From Panopea generosa (lineage: Eukaryota; Mollusca; Bivalvia; Adapedonta; Hiatellidae): a stretch of 64,000 nucleotides of DNA. Numbering within the stretch: position 1 is the stretch's first letter; the number at the start of each line of letters is the position of its first letter. The stretch is taken from the NCBI GenBank assembly GCA_029582155.1, contig CM055905.1:64447952-64511951 (forward strand), in the 5' to 3' direction. The notes under the pieces were generated by a model. It was not told the origin of the DNA and ran no database searches. It saw only the letters and a list, made by a program, of their open reading frames with translations. The translations under genes and the position numbers were made by a program. Shown here one piece after another: positions 11,344 through 22,200 of this stretch.

Positions 11344-13404
11344 CTGTCATATATCAATTATCACGGAGACTGGTTGGGCGGGGATACAAACTCATGAAGG
11401 ATAATGAGCAAAATGTGGTATATCAATTATCACGGAGACTGGTCGGGCGGGGTTTCAAACTCATGAATGATAATAAGATACAATGTCATATATCAATTAT
11501 CACAGAGACTGGTCGGGCGGGGACTCAAACTCATGAATGATAATGAGACACAATTTCGTATATCAATTATCACGGAGACTGGTCGGGCGGGACTCAAACT
11601 CATGAATGATAATGAGACACAATGTCGTATATCAATTATCATGAGGACTGGTCGGGCGGGGACTCAAACTCATGAATGATTATGAGACACAATTTCGTAT
11701 ATCAATTATCACGGAGACTGGTCGGGCGGGGACTCAAACTCATGAATGATAATGAGACACAATGTCGTATATCAATTATCATGGAGACTGGTTGGGCGGG
11801 GACTCAAACTCATGAATGATAATGAGACACAATGTCGTATATCAATTATCACGAATAATGGTCGGGCGGGGACTCAAACTCATGAATGATAATGAGACAC
11901 AATGTCGTATATCAATTATCATGAGGACTGGTCGGGCGGGGACTCAAACTCATGAATGATAATGAGACACAATGTCATATATCAATTATCACGGAGACTG
12001 GTTGGGCGGGGACTCAAACTCATGAATGATAATGAGACACAATGTCGTATATCAATTATCATGAGGACTGGTCTGGCGGGAACTCAAACTCATGAATGAT
12101 AATGAGACACAATGTCGTATATCAATTATCACGAATAATGGTCGGGCGGGGACTCAAACTCATGAATGATAATGAGACACAATTTCGTATATCAATTATC
12201 ACGGAGACTGGTCGGGCGGGGACTCAAACTCATGAATGATAATGAGACACAATGTCGTATATCAATTATCACGAATAATGGTCGGGCGGGGACTCAAACT
12301 CATGAATGATAATGAGACACAATTTCGTATATCAATTATCATGGAGACTGGTTGGGCGGGGACTCAAACTCATGAATGATAATGAGACACAATGTCGTAT
12401 ATCAATTATCACGAATAATGGTCGGGCGGGGACTCAAACTCATGAATGATAATGAGACACAATGTCGTATATCAATTATCATGAGGACTGGTCGGGCGGG
12501 GACTCAAACTCATGAATGATAATGAGACACAATGTCATATATCAATTATCACGGAGACTGGTTGGGCGGGGACTCAAACTCATGAATGATAATGAGACAC
12601 AATGTCGTATATCAATTATCATGAGGACTGGTCTGGCGGGAACTCAAACTCATGAATGATAATGAGACACAATGTCGTATATCAATTATCACGGAGACTG
12701 GTCGGGCGGGGACTCAAACTCATGAATGATAATGAGACACAATGTCGTATATCAATTATCACGAAAATATGGTCGGGCGGGGACTCAAACTCATGAATGA
12801 TAATGAGACACAATGTCGTATATCAATTATCACGAATAATGGTCGGGCGGGGACTCAAACTCATGAATGATAATGAGACACAATGTCGTATATCAATTAT
12901 CACGAATAATGGTCGGGCGGGGACTCAAACTCATGAATGATAATGAGACACAATTTCGTATATCAATTATCACGGAGACTGGTCGGGCGGGGACTCAAAC
13001 TCATGAATGATAATGAGACACAATGTCGTATATCAATTATCAGGAATAATGGTCGGGCGGGGACTCAAACTCATGAATGATAATGAGACACAATTTCGTA
13101 TATCAATTATCACGGAGACTGGTCGGGCGGGGACTCAAACTCATGAATGATAATGAGACACAATTTCGTATATCAATTATCACGGAGACTGGTCTGGCGG
13201 GAACTCAAACTCATGAATGATAATGAGACACAATGTCGTATATCAATTATCATGAGGACTGGTCGGGCGGGGACTCAAACTCATGAATGATAATGAGACA
13301 CAATGTCGTATATCAATTATCACGGAGACTGGTCGGGCGGGGACTCAAACTCATGAATGATAATGAGACACAATGTCGTATATCAATTATCACGAATAAT
13401 GGTC
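11344..13404 (-). repeat. 70-bp satellite derived from the local SINE (~29 visible copies)
   Basis: Read on the plus strand, each unit contains CATGAATGATAATGAGACAC, AATGTCGTATATCAATTATC, ACGGAGACTGGTCGGGCGGG and GACTCAAACT. The minus-strand SINE at 15495-15667 has the same blocks in the same order (GAATGATAATGAGACGCAAT, GTCGTATATCAATCGTCACG, then CCGGGCGGG and ATTCGAACTC), so the unit is the junction of SINE body and tRNA B box. The array is cut by the assembly gap, so its true length is unknown. Variants at the ACGGAGACTGG block (ACGAATAATGG, ATGAGGACTGG) mark unit types. Confidence 0.93.
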
Positions 13405-13904
13405 NNNNNNNNNNNNNNNNNNNNNNNNNNNNNNNNNNNNNNNNNNNNNNNNNNNNNNNNNNNNNNNNNNNNNNNNNNNNNNNNNNNNNNNNNNNNNNNN
13501 NNNNNNNNNNNNNNNNNNNNNNNNNNNNNNNNNNNNNNNNNNNNNNNNNNNNNNNNNNNNNNNNNNNNNNNNNNNNNNNNNNNNNNNNNNNNNNNNNNNN
13601 NNNNNNNNNNNNNNNNNNNNNNNNNNNNNNNNNNNNNNNNNNNNNNNNNNNNNNNNNNNNNNNNNNNNNNNNNNNNNNNNNNNNNNNNNNNNNNNNNNNN
13701 NNNNNNNNNNNNNNNNNNNNNNNNNNNNNNNNNNNNNNNNNNNNNNNNNNNNNNNNNNNNNNNNNNNNNNNNNNNNNNNNNNNNNNNNNNNNNNNNNNNN
13801 NNNNNNNNNNNNNNNNNNNNNNNNNNNNNNNNNNNNNNNNNNNNNNNNNNNNNNNNNNNNNNNNNNNNNNNNNNNNNNNNNNNNNNNNNNNNNNNNNNNN
13901 NNNN
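13405..13904. other. assembly gap (500 N)
   Basis: Exactly 500 unknown bases, a conventional scaffold placeholder. The left edge is inside the 70-bp satellite; the right edge is non-satellite sequence. The gap probably hides more satellite copies and possibly unique sequence. Confidence 0.99.
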
Positions 13905-13986
13905 AGTGTCATGATAGTTAAACAAATAAAATGGACACATAGGAATTTAGATTCATTTTCATTGAACACTATGTTTGAAAATTATA

Positions 13987-14157
13987 CAGTCAAACCTGTC
14001 TTAAGCAGTCGGTCAAGGGAAGGAGCATAATTGGCCTTTTAAGACAGGTTGTTGCTTAATACAGGTTCTCCAAAAGCATAGAAATGGGAAATAGAAAATA
14101 TGGTTGCTTAAGACAGATGGCCGCTTAATATAGGTGGCCAATTACACAGATTTGACT
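13987..14157. mobile_element. short inverted-repeat DNA element (MITE), CAGTCAAACCTG family
   Basis: It starts CAGTCAAACCTGTCTTAAG after a TA and ends with CACAGATTTGACT, the inverted form. The interior has repeated GCTTAAGACAG and CGCTTAATA motifs and no coding capacity. Other copies are at 16675-16837 (complete) and 55801 onward (left part only). Confidence 0.75.
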
Positions 14158-14499
14158 ACATCACAGTGATAGGAATACGTAATTAAAATATACCAGTATG
14201 TGTGAAAGCGTTCAATTTCATTTCTATTTCTGGCAAATACTTTTAAGTTACATACCTTTAATTTATGGTAGTTTATTGCGAAAAGTCAAGAATGTATTTT
14301 TATTTCACCAATTATAATCAATATGACAGAAATGATCAATCTTAAAGGCGTTTATTCTTAATTTTATTCAATACTAGCATGATGCAAGAACTTTACAAAA
14401 GCGATTAATATGTTTTTTATATTTAAATATTTTAATACTAAATTATAAGGGCATACGTTCATGTGTGTAAAGGGTGATTTAATTTGAGAAACTAGATTT

Positions 14500-14890
14500 C
14501 AACTTTCCAGGGAATCTTTTAACCACCAATGAAAAAAGCAGGGAATTCCATTCCTGTCCCACAATTCAAAGCAATTGAATGCTTGCTAAATTATTACGTC
14601 ATTCAAACTGACCCTGAAGCAAATGACCAATCATTGTGCTCGTAACAACTGTTATTTAACAGACCCAATCGGGTAGTTTGTACTACACACTAACTTAAAG
14701 TTGCAGAGAAGCGCATGTAGTTAATTACGATCAATATGTTAGTCTAGAAAACACGTGCATCTAATATGTGGTCTTTTGAACATTTTTTTTATCACAAAGG
14801 TAAACTTTAAATATGCACAAAATAGTTATTGGACTGTTCCCGACATATCTAAACGAATTGTTTCAAATGAGAACACAAGTTGAGCTAGAT
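14500..14890 (+). repeat. dispersed repeat R2, copy A
   Basis: It carries AATGAAAAAAGCAGGGAATT, CAATTGAATGCTTGCTAAAT, CAATCGGG, then ATCAATATGTTAGTC and GGTCTTTTGAAC. The first part matches 21050-21190 and 28650-28830, and the last part matches 63320-63480. It has no coding capacity. Together the copies suggest a long non-autonomous element of which each locus keeps different parts. Confidence 0.65.
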
Positions 14891-14940
14891 ATACCACGCT
14901 TCTGTTTCACCAACATTCTATATACAATATACACTTTACT

Positions 14941-15197
14941 GGAACCAGTCTTAAATCATGATCACCTGGGGTGGTATTCACCAACATTCCATATACATTT
15001 TGGTGTGACCAGTCTAAAATCATGATCACCTGGGATGGTATTCACCAACATTCCATACACAATTTACATTTTACTGGGACCAGTCTAAAATCATGATCAC
15101 CTTGGATGGTATTCACCAACATTCTTTATACAATATACATTTTACTTGGGCCAGTCTAAAATCATGATCACCTGGGGTGGTATTCACCAACCATTCT
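14941..15197. repeat. ~75-bp tandem repeat, 3-4 copies
   Basis: The block CCAGTCTAAAATCATGATCA followed by CCTGGGGTGGTATTCACCAA recurs four times with short AT-rich spacers (CATTCCATATACAATTTACA type). The final copy runs into TTCTTAAGAATATTCTTAGA. Confidence 0.85.
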
Positions 15198-15408
15198 TAA
15201 GAATATTCTTAGACTTGAACTCAAGAATAAGGTTTGAAAACCACACTTACAGACCATTGTTTGAGATCAAAGTTTGCAAGCATGTAGGGACACCTAATAT
15301 ATAGTCAAATAATATCACAATTATTCTATCTGTCATGGTCATGGTAAACTTGATATCTAAGGTTGAAGTTTAAGTCTAAATATATTCTCAAGATGGTTGG
15401 CGAAGTGG

Positions 15409-15494
15409 AGCGTGTGGTCCAGTGGTAGAGCACCGAACCTATGATCGGAGTGTCGTGGGTTCGATCCTCCACCACGGCTATGTTGTGATGTCCT
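15409..15494 (+). mobile_element. tRNA-like SINE head
   Basis: The A-box-like TGGTCCAGTGG and B-box GGGTTCGATCC are clear, but the acceptor and anticodon stems do not close, so it is a retroposon head and not a functional tRNA. It abuts directly the oppositely oriented SINE that follows. A related head is at 3788-3850 on the other strand. Confidence 0.6.
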
Positions 15495-15667
15495 TAAGAC
15501 ACAAGTAACTGATAACTTTCCCACTTGAATCAGCGGTGAGAGACGAATGATAATGAGACGCAATGTCGTATATCAATCGTCACGAAGACTGTTGCCGGGC
15601 GGGTATTCGAACTCACTACCCCTGGATTGAAAGTTGGACGCGCTACCGGCTGAGCTAATTGAGCCCG
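15495..15667 (-). mobile_element. SINE (same family as 8363), 3'-truncated
   Basis: On the minus strand it reads as a tRNA head (GCTCAATTAGCTCAGCCGG, B box AGTTCGAATACCC) followed by the body through ACTTTCCCACTTGAATCAGC in the plus-strand sense. It lacks the 3' part and the ATTCAATCAAT tail. It is the local sequence most like the 70-bp satellite unit. Confidence 0.8.
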
Positions 15668-15780
15668 GTAGATTTTGTTTTTGTTGTATGGAACATCTTA
15701 ATGCAAACATATTTATTTTTGCATTATATGTAATATGATAGGGTGTATTTGCTTTTAAGTGGGCCTTGTAATGCACTTAC

Positions 15781-15951
15781 TGCAGGTAGGACTAGCATTG
15801 TCCCAAACGCCGTCTTGGGTACAAGTCCGTGTGGTTGTCGCGGACGATAGTACATACGGGGAGTTACATGTGAATGTCGCCACACTCTCGTAGGTAGTAG
15901 TGCCGGTACTGTACGTTACTACGCCATTCTTTACAGTGAGCGGACCACAGT
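15781..15951 (-). CDS. CCP/sushi exon (sixth CCP, or part of a neighbouring paralogue)
   Basis: A 171-bp phase 1-1 exon with acceptor TTAG and donor A/GTAAGT. It encodes one complete CCP module with the usual four cysteines and Trp: CGPLTVKNGVV, ATFTC, RTCTQDGVW and SPTC. It could follow the CCP exon at 18489-18665 in a longer isoform or begin a second gene. It lies beyond the candidate terminal exon at 16041-16267, and no following exon was found before the assembly gap. Confidence 0.85.
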
Positions 15952-16040
15952 CTAATGGAATAATTAAACAACAAATGAACTGAAATGATCTACAAAGCTT
16001 ACAATCATAATATAAACAAAGTACAAATAACCGTTTCATT

Positions 16041-16267
16041 TTAGTTGAATATTGGAGCGTTGTGAACAACAGCAATGCTATTTTCATTATGTAGTGAGGT
16101 TGACCAAGCAACTTTCAAAGCTTTACTCAACATGGGTTGATAATTTAACCACCACAATAGTAAACATGGCAAAAAAAATGATAAAATAAACATGACACCC
16201 ATTCGGAGGATTCCTACCGCTATGCAGAGATCGGCAGTGATTCTATTTTTAGCCGGAACCACAAGAG
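16041..16267 (-). CDS. candidate terminal exon, transmembrane helix and tail
   Basis: It opens in phase 1 after an acceptor (T-run, ACACAACCTGAAG) and runs 227 bases to TAA. The predicted peptide has a helix around FILSFFLPCLLLWWL, flanked by charged residues, then a tail of about 34 residues ending NAPIFN. No polyadenylation signal is visible between the stop and the CCP exon at 15951. It would anchor the protein in the membrane. The exon is inferred from frame, hydrophobicity and splice phase only. Confidence 0.5.
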
Positions 16268-19200
16268 CTTCAGGTTGTGTAAAAAAACATAATTGTTAGT
16301 TAATGGCATACACAACTTTTAACAGCGTTACTTTATGTTGTGAAGATATCGAAAAAAACAAAAGTGGCGAGTTAGCAGTTTCGTTCAGTATATGGGGTTA
16401 GCTGTTCCGTTCAGTATATGGGTTATACGCTGAGACTCAAATTCTCGCATTCAATCTTGACTGTAGGTTTTGTTGTATCACAGATGACTGCAATGATCCA
16501 TTGCGACCTAAAAATGCCAATATGTATAGTGATGTTTAATTGGCTGATTAGTTTACAATTGTTGTAAAATTACCATCACTCCATGTGATATTGTTAATTG
16601 TATATCATGATAAACATACATTATATTCTGATCAGATACTTTAAATCTATTTGACTAATTAAAAAATAAGAATACAGTCAAATCTGTGTAAGCTGTCACC
16701 TTTTATTTAGCAGCCACTTGTCTTATGCATCTGCATGTGCTATGGTTTCAGAGCAAATTAACTTGCATTAAGCAACAACCTGTCTTTAAGGGCTATTTGC
16801 TCTTACTCTTGTCTGACTGCTGAATACAGGTTTGACTATATATATGTCCAACAGTGAGAGACAAAGTAACAATTACCGCAAAACTACAATATGCTTAACC
16901 TTATAATTTCTCAATGTGTATTCACACCCGGTCATGCCATACTGATCATGATACTAAAATCTTCTCCACGAGGTACTTCAACAATTTAAGAATAATTCTA
17001 GATAGCCTTTCCCAGTTTAACAGGGTGACGTCATGATGACTTTACTTGCTCCATAGTCTAACATAGTCATCGATTATTTCACGTCCCTTGCAAATTGCCT
17101 GCCTTCAGCAATTACAGTAGAACTTCGTTGGCTCGAGCACGGGTTGCTGGAACATCACATAAAGCTCGAACACCTTGTCGAATTCATGTTTCGATGTATA
17201 CTCAGTTGCAAAAGTAAGTGTGCACTTTCGTTTTTCCCATATTTTTTAACTAGTGCTATCATGTCAAAGTTTTTTGTGGAAGGCATTATATAAAATTTGC
17301 TTTCAGTGAAGCATAAAATTTGCATTGTATATTTTACCGATAACAATTGTTTGGGGAATAGAGTGTTATCATTATTTATGCACGTGCGCATCATGGGAGA
17401 AGTACATGTTGATTAAAAAATGTTCAATCACATCCTCTATACCTTTAATGAAAGTAAAAACACAATCACATTCAATAGCTGTAAAACATGTCTAGGCTCA
17501 ATAAAAAAACAACGTCTTTAGGCAATTGTAATGCATGCTAGTGGCACCAGCATCGCAGACTTAAGTAGAGCATTTTATTGCGATAGAAATACGTTAATTT
17601 GTCTTCGTAAACGATTTTATGCGACCATGGGAACAACTGACTGTCCATGATCAGGTAGGCTTCGTGTTACCACCACTTGAACGGACCGTTATAGCGCATT
17701 GATGCACCTTCGACGTCGCTTTGAAACCGCGTTAGCGTCTGCGACTGTAAACGGTATAAGCAAATACACAATATTAAGGTGACTTCTGAATTCCTTTAGT
17801 TAGATTAAGTTAAGATATCAACAACCTGTATGATCTTTCCGTCGCTCTTGTTCAGGAATGGAACAACATACCCAACGTTGTGCTACAACGGTATGTAATG
17901 CCAATGCGTCGTCTCATTGCTTGTATCAACGCAAGAACTGGTCACACACGTTATTAAAGCAGAACAAACAAGATGTCTTTGAAAAAAAAATCACTGAAAA
18001 TTTAAGTTCTTTACTGGCTAAAAAGTAGCCATTGATTTGCAACTTTTTAATTCCACCCCTGTGTTGTTTGAGCAGCAAAAAATCATAACATGACTATTAT
18101 TAATTTACAAAACAAGTAATCCTCGAATAAACCAATTAAATGCTTCAAAAATTGGTATCAAACATGATATGATTTGTTTTTTCAAACATGGACATTTTTG
18201 GAAAAAACTTTCTTTTGTAACTGAGTATACATGCACACGTATGATATGATGCTGAACAATAATACATGGCTCGAACAACCCTTAACTCAACTATTTTGTC
18301 AAGTCCAGTCGGGTTCGAGCCATCGAGGTTCTACTGTATTATTTAAATATGGCATACACTGATATACAACACCACCATTATTCGTTTTGCTGATTTACAT
18401 CAATATTGTCTTGTGAGAGTGCAGCTACTGGGTTTAGAGAGTGTACATCTCAGTTTCCATTCAAAAGTTAAATTAAGGTCTACGTTACCTATCACGCTGC
18501 ATGACGGTTCAGCATTGCTCCAACTTTTATTTTGCTGACATGTTCTTGTTGCAGAGCCGGTCATAGTGTGACCAGGAAAACAGCCATAGGATGCGACACT
18601 CCCCACTGTGGTTCCACCGAGGACTTCAACATAACCGTTATCAGGCCGCGATAACGGTCCACAGTCTATAAAAATAACCAAGTCACAACGTCGTTAACAG
18701 TAGAAGTTCTTCAGACGACGTTAATGTTGACGTACCCCGGTCAGGCACATCGCGGTATATTTATTAAATTAAGAACTATAGTCGAGACATCGAAACTAAG
18801 ATGGCAAAAAGTCTAAAACAACGATGGTGAACAACTGAAACAACGATGGTGAAGCGGCCAACGAAATTATTTCTACATTCCACCATCGCTATGTCCCCAA
18901 TGGGACAACGTACCAAATACATGTATATTCAAGAAATTCTAGAGTGACGCCATTAGTTATTATAAAACATTTCATCGAAGAACTAAAAAAAATCAGGCTG
19001 CTGTTCGAATGGAATACAAACATTAACCATGCCTTTATATATTTCACATACATATGAAATAAATTAACCTTTAAGTTTGCAGTATGGAGGAGGCACCTGT
19101 CCACTCCATTCTCCGTTTAGCTGACACGTGACTGATGAAATCCCAACTATATCATAATCGGAAGAACACGTGAACGTCGCTACACTCTGGTAATTGTTGC

Positions 19201-22200
19201 CGTCTGTTCGTGCGATAAATCCATTGGTCGGTGCAAACAACGTTGGACAAGCTGTACCAAAACAGAATATATAAAATATATAAGAATTATATGATAAGTA
19301 GCTTAAAATATCATCTGTATGTTGGCGTGTTTTAAATTGATTGATTGAATATTAAGAGTCATTTTATGCCATCGACAGTTAACCTAATCAATGTTTCGTA
19401 GGATCCTGGAACGTTAACTATTATTCGAACATACCCCATATCCGCAAGTAATTGAAAACTTTCCCACTTCAATCAGCGGTAAGAGAATAATGATGACTCA
19501 CGACCCCTTGGTGATAGTCAGACGCGCTACAGACTGAGCTCATGCCCAGTGCGAGTTTAAAATAAGTTTGAAAAAAAATAAATGCAAGCCGTTGTGATAA
19601 ATGTCAATCAATGAAATAATGTTATTAATTAAGTGAATATTAATGTCCCAGTTATTGGTCAAAGGAGTGTCATGTTGGCCCAAGGCTGTATGTCACTAAG
19701 GCTGTCCAGTTACTTGACCAAGTCAAGTTGACCAATAGTTATGTTTATGCTTGTCTTAGCACTGACGGACCTTCAACAGGAATTGACTGCCATTGTCTAA
19801 TGATTGATCGTAACATATTCTAAACCATCCGCTTGAGATGACAACGATTTTTGTTTTCTTTTGTTTTGTTTTTTTTCATTTTTTAACATTCATAATACAA
19901 GCTATATATTTTATTGAAACTTGCTTATGAACGCCTTATTAAACCACAATAATCAGTCGAAGATTCACTTCGGTATTAGTGCTGAACTTACTTGTTGTGG
20001 TGCAAGATGGCCAATCTTCAGGGGTTGACCATGACCACTCGCCTGTAACCCCGCATGTCAACGTTGGGTTGCAGACAAGCGTTTGACCCGGATCACAAGC
20101 GAATGTAGCGGTATTATTAACAGACGTTCCGGTTATACTCACAGTTCCGCCAGGTGGCGTTGTCAAATTACAACATTCTGTAATATGTCATAGAATTGAT
20201 ATTTTTATAACATTCACACAAATGACTTATATTATTTTCCAAATTTCAAAAAGCATTATCTCCAATTATGCAATATTGCTTCACTTTTAATAATAGCCAT
20301 GATGCAGTTGTACGCACAGTTATATAATCTATTGGAAATGACATATTTAAACCCTACAAAGAATATCTGGTTAACAAATATGGTCAATGAATCAGATAAA
20401 CAAATATGGCTTGTGTTTTCATGAGTAGCAAATTAAACATGAACATTCGTCTTCTATTTATTACTATTTGTAATTATTAAAAAAAAAAAAGCAGACGACA
20501 CTTAGTCCTAATGGCATCACTGGTAAAGGATGAACATATATCATGTTAGTATTAACACTACATATAAAAAGTCATATAATCATTTTAAGGCGGAATCTGA
20601 GAGTTTATCAACCGCAGCGGTGGTCTAGTGGTAGAGCGTAATAACGATAATAACAAGTCTATTTTTTCACCATTTGCTGTACAAGTAGGGTTTGCACTAT
20701 CCCAGGATCCACTTGCTTGACAGGTTCTGTATGTTGGACCATCTAATGTAAAGCCTTCATCACACGAGAAGCTGGCAACAGATTGAAACACAGTCCCGAC
20801 AAAATATGACACGTGACCATCATCTGGATCAGCCAGTTCGCCACAATCTATATACAAAATGTAACACGAACACTGATTACACCAAGAAAATAGTGTTCCT
20901 TTGTTCGTATAGATTAAAGAGCATTTTGTTGAATATTACAACAAAAAATGAGTTTTCTTATTTGCTAGTCTATCCAGTAATGTTGGAAACTAGATCTACA
21001 TTCATCAAGTTTACTTAATGATGTTAAAAGATATAGAAAAATCCCCAAATATAACTAATTCATAGCAATTGAACGCTTACCAATCTGTGACGTCATTGAA
21101 ACTTTCAGTTGAAGCAAGTGACCTATCAATGTGCTTACATGTGGCTACCCAAACATTGCTATTTAACGGAACAAATCGGGAGAGACTTATTATTGGCTGA
21201 ATAAATACCTTATTACTGGCTGTGTTACATCGTCATTGAAAACGATAACAAACTTAAGGTCGCACAACACAGTTGACTTTGTTCTATGAAAATAAAGTCT
21301 AGCATTTCCCTCGTAAAAAAAGGAATTCCAAATAGAATTTTTTGTATATTATTTTGCATAACAGGAATGTAAACCCACATAAAAATGCACAATACCTGGT
21401 AGGTTGTCCACGTTGGTTTTTTTTTAAAAGAGGGTGCAGTACACTCTGAGATTTTTGAAAAAAGAAGTCCTCAAATGCTCATAAATACATGCGTATGTTG
21501 AATCCTATAAAAGTCACTTTTTTAACACCAATGATGTCTTATTGCAGCATATTCTATACCAACTTTTGCTCTACTTATCTGCAGCAAGAAATCACAACTA
21601 CTATGTCCCATTTTGAAAATATTTCAAAACCAAATTACATAGGCCTTGTTTTTAAGCGTAAGAATCATGTTTCCCGCATGGTTGGGGCGGGGGGGGGGGA
21701 GAGAGGGGGGAAGGGACGTTACTGTGTAGTGAGACGTTAAGGTTCCTGATTGCAAGTCAAGTCATATGTACATATGTATACTTATTGCGCATAATTATAT
21801 AATTAAAAAAAGGCTGAAAGTAACACAAACAGTTATATATGAAGATACCTTTTTTCAAGCACTCTGGCATATTGCCTATCCACTTTCCCGGGAGGCTGCA
21901 ATACATATTTTGGTGTCCGGTCAAAGTAAACCCAGGAAGACAGTTGAAGCTGGCACTGAGGTTATATTTGACGCCATTGTAGTCTATCCAGCCGTTCGCT
22001 AGTGATGAGAGCGGTTCGCAGGCTATCGGGAAACGTAAGTAATGAATGAATGAAATGACTAACTGGTTCAGTATATCAAATACATTAAATACATACGCTT
22101 ACTTATGTAAACGAAAGATTGATTGGTTGATTGAATATTATGCCATCGATGGCTAACATACGATTAGTTAACCTTACCCCTGTTTCATGGGATCCTTGAA

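Noticed and set aside
13287..14030. Frames of 185-247 codons across 13405-13904
   Set aside because: They run through the 500-N gap; the unknown residues are not sequence.
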